From assembly GCA_036023115.1 (NCBI GenBank), contig JAYKKT010000041.1:6498501-6562500 (forward strand): DNA of 64,000 nt. Direction: 5' to 3'. Made by a program: the position numbers and the translations under genes. Shown here piece after piece: positions 22,494 to 33,375 of the stretch. Origin of the DNA: Brasenia schreberi. Its lineage: Eukaryota > Streptophyta > Magnoliopsida > Nymphaeales > Cabombaceae. How positions within the stretch are numbered: the stretch's first letter is position 1; every line of letters starts with the position of its first letter. The notes under the pieces are model-generated. The model made no database searches. It saw nothing but the letters and a program-made list of their open reading frames with translations, and was not told the DNA's origin.

Positions 22494-23589
22494 TGTAAAC
22501 ACCCCGAAATCCCACGAACTTCTCAAAACAACCTGGTTTTATAAAAGCAGCCCCAAAGGGCCATTTTGAGTCTAAAAACCCAGGAGCCTTCCAGGCAATC
22601 CTGTACAGATGTTTTGAACTTATATATGTTTTAAATATGTATAATATGTTTTAAAAACTGTTAAAATATGTTTTGAAACCCCACAAAGCAAGCTTGGCCT
22701 GATACAAGCAGGACCAGAAGAGCTAAAGAGAGCCCGGAACCAGAGCACAAGTCGAGCCCGACACAGCAACTCTCGTATTGAATCCACCCCCAGGATCTCG
22801 AACGTCCAAGACCCTGTTATAATCAGACATCACTTGAAATCAGCTTCGGAAGGCAAAAACAGAAGCGGACGATCATGTTGGCGAAGACCCAACGCAGACG
22901 GAGTATTGATGCTGTCAGACCCCGCACAAACCGTTCGTTTCGAACACAGCCTGAAGGAGTCAAAATTCAGTTTGGATTGGATTTGGACCATATATATCCA
23001 GATCCCAATCCAAACCTATGTGTGGACTTGGATTTGGATTTGGATCCAGAGATCCAATCCAATATCCACATTCATGGCCCACATCACCTTCTCATAAATG
23101 GAGGTGGGGCCCACTTGAAATTCACGTGGGATTATGGACATGAGAAAGAGTGGGGGATGATAAGATTTGAGGGTAATTGTAATTAAGCTTGACTTGTGTG
23201 TCAAGTTTGGGGTTAATCATGTGGGTTAGCCTAATTAACATGGGTTTAAGCTTGTATTAGCCAAAACCTAACCTAGGGCTGCACCAACATGATGCAACAA
23301 GGTCTATGGGTGATGCAAAGGGAGCTCCCTAACCCAATCCTAATAAAAAACCCCTAATCCTAGCCTTTTACCCTAATCCCGTCCTAAACCTAGCCTAATC
23401 ACCTAACCCACTTCCCTAATACTGGCCTAATCCCAACCTAATCACCTAACCAACTTCGCTAATCCTCCCCTAAACCTAGCCTAATTTCCTTAAACCTAAT
23501 CTAATCCTAGCCTAATCACCTAACCCACCTCACTAAACCTCACCCCAAAACCAACCCACCTAGCTAAGCCCTAAACCCCTAAACCACCC
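22494..23589 (+). mobile_element. LTR-I copy Y, interrupted at its U3 tract
   Basis: It starts TGTAAACACCCCGAAATC at 22494 within gag of element X (flank AGGAT) and runs 1096 bp through the U3 open-frame region and the CCTAA-rich tract. It is then cut by the 5' LTR of E3 at 23590. The 5 bp before the cut are CACCC. The remainder of Y would lie beyond E3's 3' end, outside the window. Confidence 0.85.
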
Positions 23590-24813
23590 TGTAAACACCC
23601 CGAAATCCCACGAATTTCTCAATTTCATCTGGTTTTGCAAAAGCAGTCCCAAAGGGCTATTTTGAGTCTGGAAACCCAGGAGCCTTCCAAGAATCCTGTA
23701 CATATGTTTTAAACTCTGTATTTCGAATACATACAATATGGTTTTTAAAACCTTTTTAAAACATGTTTTTGGAACCCCGAAGCAGCTTGGCCTAATCCAG
23801 ATAGAACCAGGAGAGCTAAGGAGAGCTCCGAACCGGAGCACATGTCGAGCCCGGCACAGCAACTCTTGTATCAAAGTCATACCCCCAGGATCTCGAACGT
23901 CCAAGACCCTGTTATTATCAAAATGTCATTTGAAGTCATCTCCGGAAGGCGAAAACAGAGGCGGACGATCATGTTGGCGAAGACCCAACGCAAACGGAGT
24001 GCTGATGCTATCAGACCCCGCACAAATCGTCCGTTTCGAACACAGCTCGAAGGAGTCAGAGTTCAATTTGGATCGGATCTGGACCATATATATCCAGATC
24101 CCAATCCAAACCCATATGTGGACTTGGATTTGGATTTGGATCCAGAGATCCAATCCAATATCCATATCCATGGCCCACATCACCTTCTCATAAATGGAGG
24201 TGGGGCCCACTTGAATTTCACGTGGGATTATGGGCATGAGAGAGAGTGGTGGTGGATAAGATCAAGTGTGGTTGTAATTAAGCTTGACTTGTGTGTCAAG
24301 TTTGGGGTTAATCATGTGGGTTAGCCTAATTGAGTGGGTTTAAGCTTGTAATTAGCCAAAACCTAACCTAGGGCTGCACCAACATGATGTGGTTAAGGTC
24401 CATGGGCCATGCAAAGGGAGCTCCTTCACCTAAACCTAACCCAAAATACCTAATCCTAGCCTTCCACCCCTAATCTGAGCCTAATCACCTAGCCTACCAC
24501 CCTAATCCCGGCCTAATCCCAACCTAATCACCTAACCCACTTCCCTAATCCTTCCCTAAACCTAGGTTAATTTCCCTAAACCTAGCCTAATCCTAGCCTA
24601 ATCACCTAACCTAGCTCACTAAACCTCACCCTAGAACCCACCCACCTAACCAAACCCTAAACCCCTAAACCACCCCTAGCCCACAACCTACCCAAACCAC
24701 TTGTATTTAAAATATCTGGCCCTACCCTTTCCAGCCCACCTTATCTTCATACCACCCTACCTAAACCACCTAACCACTACCCCAAACCCAGCCCTAACCG
24801 ACCTACCCATCCC

Positions 24814-24820
24814 TATATAA
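24814..24820 (+). promoter_or_regulatory. E3 LTR TATA box
   Basis: TATATAA at LTR offset about 1224, followed by the C-run/TT/G-run seen in the other LTR-I copies. E2 is inserted about 145 bp downstream, inside the transcribed leader. Confidence 0.75.
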
Positions 24821-24958
24821 CCCCCCCCCTTGGGGCGGGTTTTCCTATCTAGAAGCCTTCCCCAAGTCCAGCCGGGTCCTCCACTTCCCCAAGCTCCGCC
24901 ACCTGCTCCACCTGCTCCGCCTGCACTGCCACCTGCGCTCCATCCCACCACCACCTGC

Positions 24959-24963
24959 ACCGC
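24959..24963. repeat. Target site duplication of E2, left copy
   Basis: ACCGC immediately before TGTAGAC. It is identical to 43130-43134 after the other end of E2. Confidence 0.95.
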
Positions 24964-27900
24964 TGTAGACGCGCGAAAATCCCCGCCTCTCACCTTTTCA
25001 GGGCTCGGAGCGGATCCTCTCGTGTGTCTAAGGCCTATTTATGCAAACAGGGCGTGCCAGCTAGCTTACCTAAGCTAGCGAAGATATATTTAACACTGAC
25101 TTCTAATCGTGGCAACTGTGAGCAAGTGAGCTCTTGTCGTCGCAGACCTTCTTGCATCGATGCGCAAGGGTCAGTCTGTACGCTTTGCAAAAATCGAGTT
25201 TTGGGAGAGAAAGTCTACGAAGTGATTCGAGGTGTCTAATTCGGGTCTTTTAGATGCGATTGCACATTTTAGATCACGTGGATTTGCACGTGCCTAAGTC
25301 TTTTCTTTTATCCCTTTTCGGGCCACCTAGTTTGTGTGTTATGAACACTCCACTACATGGGCGAATTCGAGTGGAGCTTGTTTTGATGCAATATGCGTCC
25401 TACCTCGTGGTATGGCGTAGATGCAATGCAAACTCACGCTACTCCAAAGGGAAAACCCGAATGTAAAGACAATACTGAAGGGAAATAACCGAAGGGAAAT
25501 AACCGAAGGGAAATAACCGAAGGGAAATGACTTGAAATATAAATGCCGAAGGGAGATATGTATATAGAGTATGTATATGAGCCCTTACTCGGGTCTTGCA
25601 AATAAGAGCGAAGGCTCAATGTGGGTGCGTGCTTGAATGGAAAGACTTACACACACGACATGAAATTAAACCCAAATATAAATTGCAGTATGGCCTTGAC
25701 TAAGGTCTTGGGAGTAAGAGCGAAAGCTCAATGTGTGTGAGTGCTTGAATTGAAGTACTACGCACACGACATGAAATTAAACCCAAATATAACTGCAATA
25801 GGCCTTGACTAAGGTCCTGGTAGTAAGAGCGAAAGCTCAATGTGTGTGAGAGTGCTTGAATTGAAAGACTTACACACACGACATGAAATGAAACCCAAAT
25901 AGTATAGGTCGGCCCTTACTTGGGTCTTTCAAATAAGAGCGAAGGCTCAATGTGTGTGAGAGTGCTTGAATTGAAAGACTTACACACACGACATGAAATG
26001 AAACCCAAATAGTATAGGTCGGCCCTTACTTGGGTCTTTCAAATAAGAGCGAAGGCTCAATGTGTGTGAGTGTTTGAATTGAAAGACAACACACCCAACT
26101 TAAGCAAAACCCTACAAAATGAAAGTATACGTATATACTTATGTATTAGGGGCTGATTGGGCCCATGTGTGTTCAAAATCGTGCACAATTAAGAGAGTGC
26201 ACGTGTGTGGGTCTGCCAAGCCACGTTATTACAAGTGGGGGGAGACTATGCTCCATTATTACAACCCCGTATCGAATTGAATCTCAAGCAAGTATACAAC
26301 TAAAGACCGAGTTAGGCACTTACTAGTAGTTGGTCCGTAGAGGCCTTGCTTGAGCGTGGGCTTGGCCTTCGCCTTGGGCTGCAAAAGGGAGCTCCGCGGG
26401 GTTGAGCGACAAGGGGTGCTGGCCGGGTGCTTTGAAGGTGGCCGGCTACAAGCAAGGGTGTCACCTTGACGTGTGGGGATTAAAGGGGCTAAGGTGAGTA
26501 TATAGGGTCACTAAGAGAGGATATAGTGTTAGGGAGTATGGCCCTAAGGGGAGCCTAAGGGAAGATCTAATGGAGCACCTAGGGGAAAGGAGGTGGCTGG
26601 CCGAATGGAAGGGACAGTCGGTTGGAGTGGCCGACTAGGGGAATTTGGTGGTGGCGGGCTGCTAGGATGGCTATGGGTGGAGTATGGGAAGGAAGCTAGC
26701 TAGGTGATGGGGCTAGGTGGTAGTGGGTGTAGTGGGTGTAAGGGAGTGCTATGGGCAGGTCTTAGGAAGTCGGATAGGGTGGCCGGGTGTAGTTAGGGTG
26801 GTTAGGTAGTGGCGGGTAGTTAGGGTGACTAAGGCTTGGCCGAGTGGGAGTGGTGGCGGCAAGTGGCTGATATTAGGGTAAGGTGGTGGTATGGTAGGTG
26901 GCTGGGAGTGGAGAAGGAGCTAGATTGAGGGTAGGGCACTTACCGAGTGAAGAGAAGGTGGCGCTCGGCTGGAAGGGAGTTGGGCAGGCGGTGATGTTCG
27001 GCTGGGAGGTGGTGGTGTAGGTGGCGGTGCAGGTGGTGGTGGGATGGAGAGCAAGTGGTGGTGGGGTGTGGAGCAGGTGGAGCAGGTGGCGGAGCTTGGG
27101 GAAGTGGAGGACCCGGCTGGGAAATGGGTGGCCTTCTAGATCGGAAAACCCGCCGCCAAGGGGGGGGTTTATATAGGGATGGGTAGGTCGGTTAGGGCTG
27201 GGTTTGGGGTAGTGGTTAGGTGGTTTAGTTAGGGTGGTATGAAGATAAGGTGGGTTGGAAAGGGTAGGGCCAGATATTTTAAATACAAGTGGTTTGGGTA
27301 GGTTGTGGGCTAGGGGTGGTTTAGGCGTTTAGGGTTTGGTTAGGTTTGTGGGTTCTAGGGTGAGGTTTAATGAGCTAGGTTAGGTGATTAGGCTAGGATT
27401 AGGCTAGGTTTAGGGAAATTAACCTAGGTTTAGGGAAGGAATAGGGAAGTGGGTTAGGTGATTAGGTTGGGATTTGGCCGGGATTAGGGAAGTGAGTTAG
27501 GTGATTAGGCTCAGATTAGGGGTGGATTAGGGTGGAAGGCTAAGATTAGGTGTTTTGGGTTAGGTTTAGGTGAAGGAGCTCCCTTTGCATGGCCCATAGA
27601 CCTTAACCACATCATGTTGGTGCAGCCCTAGGTTAGGTTTTGGCTAATTACAAGCTTAAACCCACTCAATTAGGCTAACCCACATGATAAACCCCAAACT
27701 TGACACACAAGTCAAGCTTAATTACAACCACACTTGATCTTATCCATCCCCACTCTCTCTCATGCCCATAATCCCACGTGAAATTCAAGTGGGCCCCACC
27801 TCTATTTATGAGAAGGTGATGTGGGCCATGGATATGGATATTGGATTGGATTTTTGAATCCAAATCCAAATCCAAGTCTACATATGGGTTTGGATTGGGA

Positions 27901-28410
27901 TCTGGATATATATGGTCCAAATCCGATCCAAACTGAACTTTGACTCCTTCGAGCTGTGTTCGAAACGGACGATTTGTGCGGGGTCTGACAGCATCAGCAC
28001 TCCGTCTGCGTTGGGTCTTCGCCAACATGATCGTCTGCCTCCGTTTCTGCCTTCTGGAGATGACTTCAAATGACATTTTGATAATAACAGGGTCTTGGAC
28101 GTTCGAGATCCTGGGGGTATGGACTTGATACGAGAGTTGCTGTGCCGGGCTCGACATGTGCTCTGGTTCCGGGCTCTCTTTGACTTCGCTGGTCCTGTCT
28201 TGATTAGGCCAAGCTGCTTTGGGGTTTCAAAAACGTGTTTTAAAAGGTTTTCAAAAGCCATATTATATATTTTTGAAATATGAAGTTTAAAACATATATA
28301 CAGGGTTGTCTGGAAGGCTCCTAGGTTTCCAGACTCAAAATAGCCCTTTGGGGCTGCTTTTACAAAACCAGATGAATTTGAGAAATTTGTGGGATTTCGG
28401 GGTGTTTACA
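24964..28410 (-). mobile_element. E2 3' LTR
   Basis: TGTAGACGCG...GGGTGTTTACA on the plus strand. It contains the U5 palindrome (25060-25079), a 14-bp GAAGGGAAATAACC array (about 25470-25535), 111-bp units (landmarks 25743, 25854, 25964), the GTTATTACA motif (about 26225-26270), the TATA box (27168-27175), the TTAGG-rich tract (about 27290-27560) and the U3 open frame (27675-28157). Confidence 0.95.
27168..27175 (-). promoter_or_regulatory. E2 3' LTR TATA box
   Basis: TATATAAA on the minus strand at the standard LTR-I offset, next to the G-run/C-run hairpin. Confidence 0.75.
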
Positions 28411-28423
28411 GATGCCCCTCTTT
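28411..28423 (-). promoter_or_regulatory. Polypurine tract of E2
   Basis: The complement reads AAAGAGGGGCATC, directly abutting the 3' LTR. Confidence 0.92.
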
Positions 28424-29578
28424 GGCCTTGTCCAAATAGATTTGGATAAGGGCAAAGATGACAAACGCCCCTTTCAATGTCTCCCTAGATCTATCCACGA
28501 AGAACATGGGATCGTCCCAATTTTTAGCAAAAATCTCAATTTACAAACTCTGGTAGGAGGAGATATCACGCCAAAGGGTACTATGGAATCTGGTCCTAAA
28601 ATGGGATCATGTTCATGCAAGTACCATGCGTGGAATGCAAATGACATGGGTGTGGTGCCAAAAGTGGCGACCTCCCAGGGACCAGATGTGGTCGAACTCT
28701 AGAGACTTACAAGGCCTACTGCTCCAAGTGAGCAAATCCTATGTTGTTCGATGTTCGGTTTTCAAAACTTATTTACAAAAGTTATTTACAAAAGGGATAA
28801 CTGTCTTGAGTCTCGATCCTAAGGATCTCGAGCTCTTCGTGCTTGTCCTTGTTTGAGTCTTAATACTCGCTTATCTAGCGGAGGTTTTATAAGAAAACAA
28901 GGCATATTTCAAATTCCTACGCCTTACTCGAAACGTCGAATTCTCAAACAAGATGAAATTCAAGTAAGTAAATCCTATTTTTACTTTAGGATTCCTCGAA
29001 ATGAACCATGCTTTAGCTTGGGATAAGCCAGGGATGGGAAAGAGATACCACGGTCCCTTCTGAAGCGTCCCGTGGTTTGAGGCACAGAAGGCAGAAAACT
29101 GCTCTTTTTGAGCTTTTTGGCCTCTTTTTCCTTTTTTTCATCGAGGGTCTCCCTTTGGGAGTATTTTTTCTTTAATCCCTCTTTTTTATAAGAGAATCGA
29201 TTTTTCTTTTAAATTCTGGTTTCTTTCTTTTGGAAAGAGACTTTGAATGGGAAATTCCCTTTTGTTTTGGGCCGTTGTTTTCCTTTTGGGAGTAGAAGAG
29301 AAGAGGGGAGGACTTATCCCAAGCCTACACTCGATCCATTCCAGATCAGCCTATTTAGAAATAGCACGTACTAGTTGCAAGTATCTTGCTATATTGAACT
29401 AGGCCTTTCTTTGTAAGAAGAAGGATTTTGAAATGTAACCACGATTTTGAAGATTCCACTCTTTCACAAGTGCGAATTCTCTCACTCAGGGCCACACGAC
29501 TTTGCCTTTGCACCTTATTCTCATGTCTCAAGGCAGCTATCCCTAAAAATTTTCGAAAAATGGAATTTAATCCAGATC
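28424..29578 (-). other. E2 3' UTR
   Basis: 1155 bp between the PPT and the pol stop, collinear with the E4 3' UTR. It contains the 30-nt stem at 29047-29076. No gene recognised. Confidence 0.88.
29047..29076 (-). other. 3' UTR stem element (E2)
   Basis: ACCACGG and CCGTGGT ends pair perfectly, with CTTCTGAAG as a nested palindrome, identical in layout to 18027-18056. Confidence 0.7.
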
Positions 29579-32500
29579 CTACACATGATACTTCTTTAAG
29601 TATTGAATATTTATAGGATCTGCTAAATTCCTACCTTCTATATCAATCAACCAATAAGAATTGTTCGTAATGGTTGCTCGTACAACATAGGGTCCATCCC
29701 AGTTGGGGCACCACTTGCCTAGGGGGTGTGGGCCACGTTGATGGATAGTTTTTAAAACCAGATCCCCCACTTCAAAGTGGCGAGATCTCATGTGTTTGCT
29801 ATAATGTCGAGCTATCCTTTGTCAGTATGCACGAGCATGATCCATGGCAAGGAGTCGCCTCTCATCTAGCAAATCTAGTTCGGCCATCCTAGCATGCTGA
29901 AGCGTCTCTAGAGGGAGGTCGAGTGCTATGGATGTATGGAATGAATGCAGTTGAGTATGAATGGGAAGAGTGGCGTTTGTGCCATAGACCAATTCGAATG
30001 GTATGGCATTCATGGAAGTCCATATGGAAGTCCTATAAGCCCAAAAGGCTTCATCCAGCTTCTCGTGCCACGTCCTACCCTTCTCTAAGGTTTTCTCAAT
30101 AATACTAATGAGAGTCTTGTTTGTGGCTTCGGCTTGGCCGTTGCCTTGAGGGTAGTAGGGCGAGGAGAAGTGGTGAGCTATGCCATACGTGTTGCACAAC
30201 TTAACCATCCGCTCGTTCTTGAATGGGGTGCCATTATCAGACACAAGGTCTCGTGGAACCCCAAATCGAGCCAAGATATTCCTCCGGATGAAAGCCACCA
30301 CATGTTGCCCCATTACATTGGTTAGGGAAATGGCTTCCACCCACTTGGAGAAATACTCCGTGGCTGCTAAAATAAATCGATGCCCATTCGAGGCCTTTGG
30401 AAATATTGGGCCTATGATATCAAACGCCCACATGGTAAATGGCCAGGGGCTGACCACGGAATGCAATGCAGATGATGGGATATGAATGGCGTGCCCATGC
30501 ACTTGACACGGATGATACTTCCTAACATGATCGTGACAATCCTTTTTTAGGGTGGACCAAAAATAGCCCCCTCTAAGTATTTTCATTGCCATCATGTTGG
30601 CATTAACATGACCTCCACATTCTCCATCGTGGAACTCATGCATCACTATCCTAGCCTCCTCTAGGTCGATACACCTAAGCAAAATGCCAGTAAAACTCTT
30701 TTTGTATAAAACCCCACCCAGAATGTTGTATCGGGTCGAAATCTTACGAATGAATGCCTTATCTTTGGATGTGGCATCCTCGGTGAATCCCCATTTTCTA
30801 AAAATTATTTTATGTCATAAAACCAGGGTTTTTCAATAGACTCTGGGTTGTTTTGGCAAATATCCAAGTCGTGTGTTGATGGGTGGGGCGCATGTCATAT
30901 TTCCAAAGATCTGGTCCCTGAAATGGGATCGACCTTCAGGGCTGAACCCAAGGAGGAGAGGGCATCGGCCATGCCATTGTCCTCTCTTCCTATGTGTGTG
31001 AGTTTACACGATTGGAAGGACTGGACCAATCGAGTGGCCAACTCGTGATATGGAAGTAGTTTCTCATTACGTACTTGGCAAATTTTTAAAACCTGGTTTA
31101 TGACAAGGAGCAAATCTCCAAAGACCTCGATGCATGATGCCCCTAGAGTTTTCGAAATCTTTAAACCTTGTATGAGTGCTTCATACTCAGCTACGTTGTT
31201 GGAACATTCGAAATCTAAGCGGACTGCTATGGGAATTTCGCCCTTTTCAGGGGAGATTAGGATGACCCCAGCACCAGCCCCTCGTTGGTTTCGTGCCCGA
31301 TCGAAGTGCATCTTCCACACTTGGTTTTTGAAAGAGTTTGCCAAAATGTGGTTTTGAAAATTGTTTTACAATATGCCTTCATCGGGCATTTCGACAAGAG
31401 TGGGATATGCATCCTCTAAGGGGAATTCAACACCGTAATCTGCTAGGGCTTGCCCCTTAATGGAGATCTGGTGATGGTATTTCAGATCATACTCCATTAG
31501 AAGGAGTTGCCATTTGCCCAATCTACCCATGAGAATGGGTTTTTCAAACAAGTGCTTGACTGGATCAAACTTGGACACTATCTAGATCTCATGATCTAAG
31601 AAATAGTGTCTGAATTTCTGGCAGGCCCAGACTAGGGCCAAGCACGTCTTCTCCATAGCTTGATAATTTCGTTCATAAGCCAAGAGAGTTTTCGAAATAT
31701 AGTAGATGGCATACTCCTTATGGGTGTCATTCTCGTATTGAGCCAACAGGGCTCCTAAAGCATTTACATACACGGAGATGTATAATAAAAGCGGTTTTCC
31801 TTGCTTTGAAGGATTCAAAACGGGGGGATTAACCAAGTATGCCTTCAATCTTTCGAAAGACTTTTGGCATTCATCATCCCATAAGAATTTCGTGCCCTTC
31901 CTCAACAGTTTGTTGAAGGGTTCGCATCTAGTGGCCAGATTCGATATGAATCGGCGAACGGATTGTAATCGACCCTGGAGGCTACGGATTTGGGTGAGAT
32001 TGGAGGGTGGAGCCATGTCTATGATGGCTCGACACTTAGAGGGGTCGACTTCTATTCCCCTTTGGCTCACCATAAAGCCTAGAAGCATCCCTGATTCTAC
32101 CCCGAACACACATTTTTGAGGGTTTAGCTTTACTTGGTAAAGCCTAAGCCTTTCGAAAATCTTTTGTAAACATTCGATATGAGTGCATCGGGTTTTGGAT
32201 TTTGCCAAGAGATCATCTACATACACTTCTACAAGCTCATGAATTTGATCATGAAAGATCGTGGTCATGGCTCGTTGGTATGTTGCGCCGGCGTTTTTCA
32301 AACCAAAGGGCATGACTGTATAGCAGTACGTGCCCCATGGGGTTGTGAAGGCGGTCTTACCCTGATCTCGTGGACTTAGTTTGATTTGATTATAGCCTGA
32401 ATAGCCATCCATAAACGAAAACATTTCATGATTTGCAGTACTATCGACTATCAAATCTATGTTTGGTAAAGGATAATTATCCTTTGGAGTGGCTTTATTC

Positions 32501-33350
32501 AGGTTTCTGAAATTGATGCATATTCGAATTTCCCCATTGGTTTTTCGAACTATAACGATATTTGATAACCAATCAGAATACGCAATGGGTTTTATAAATC
32601 CGGCTTTTAGCAGATCTTCTAAACCCTCTTTGACTTGCGTGTGTACATTCGGGTGTATTTTCCTAAGCTTCTGCTTTATGGGTTTTACACCTGCATCTAA
32701 GGGAAGACGATGTTCGACAATGCTGGGGTCTATGCCCGGCATGTCTTCATACGTCCATGCAAACACATCTAAATAGGTTCGTAGAAATGCAATGAATGCT
32801 AACCTTTCGGTTTCATGCAAGCATGCGCCTATTTTGATGGTTTTGGGATTGGAATCATCCCCTAGGTTCACCTCTATGAAATTTCCTCCTACTGATTGGG
32901 AAGGTCTTTAAAAATCGAGAATTTTATGAAATTCTGGGAGCTCAGAAGTGGGATCTTCCTCAAGGGGATCCACTTCTGTGCTTTGATCATTCTCGTGGGC
33001 TATAGACCCGAGGGAATTTGATGCGTGGTTTTCAAAATGACCTGGTTTTGTACTTGGATTTTCAAGTGATTTCGAAATTTTTGGTTTGGCTATGCAGACG
33101 ACGTTTCTTTCGAAATCCTTTTCTTTTGCCAAAGTCTTACCAGGAGCAGCTATATACAAAATCTTTTTGGTATTTTCCAAATTTTCGATTTTTTTGGGTT
33201 TTTGTAAAACAAGAACTTTGGGAACTATACAAAGCACTCTTTTTTCGAGTTTTGTTTTTCCATTGTTTTTGGTTTTTCTTGTTTTTCGATTTTTTCGATT
33301 TTAAGCTTTTCAAATGTTTTTGTATTTTTAGAAAAGGGATCTTCCGTCAT
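29579..33350 (-). pseudogene. E2 pol (RT, two RNase H, integrase) with several stops
   Basis: Nearly full-length polyprotein, collinear with the intact E4 pol. Open blocks: 31582-32871 (RT with YVDD, gypsy RNase H), 30895-31344 (archaeal RNase H), 29822-30682 (integrase HHCC and D,D-35-E) and 29579-29791 (GPY/F tail). In-frame stops by comparison with E4: CGG-to-TGA (29822), TGG-to-TGA (30895), CAA-to-TAA (about 30807 and 31366), TGG-to-TAG (31582) and GAA-to-TAA (32908). A 1-nt deletion lies near 30796 and another in an A-run near the start (about 33240). The start ATG is at 33348-33350, 25 nt after the gag stop and preceded by the splice-acceptor-like motif. It cannot give a full protein. 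Confidence 0.93.
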
Positions 33351-33368
33351 ACCTACAAAGGGAAAACA
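33351..33368 (-). promoter_or_regulatory. Splice-acceptor-like gag-pol junction (E2)
   Basis: The minus strand reads TGTTTTCCCTTTGTAGGT directly before the pol ATG; identical in E3 and E4. Confidence 0.45.
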
Positions 33369-33375
33369 CTACGGG

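Larger units (their letters stand above)
23590..24963 (+). mobile_element. E3 5' LTR, first part
   Basis: U3 of an LTR-I copy: start TGTAAACACCCCG, open frame 23842-24324, CCTAA-rich tract (about 24420-24690), TATATAA at 24814-24820, and the CACC-rich region cut at CACCTGCACCGC by E2. Joined with 43135-44932 the LTR is about 3172 bp. Confidence 0.93.
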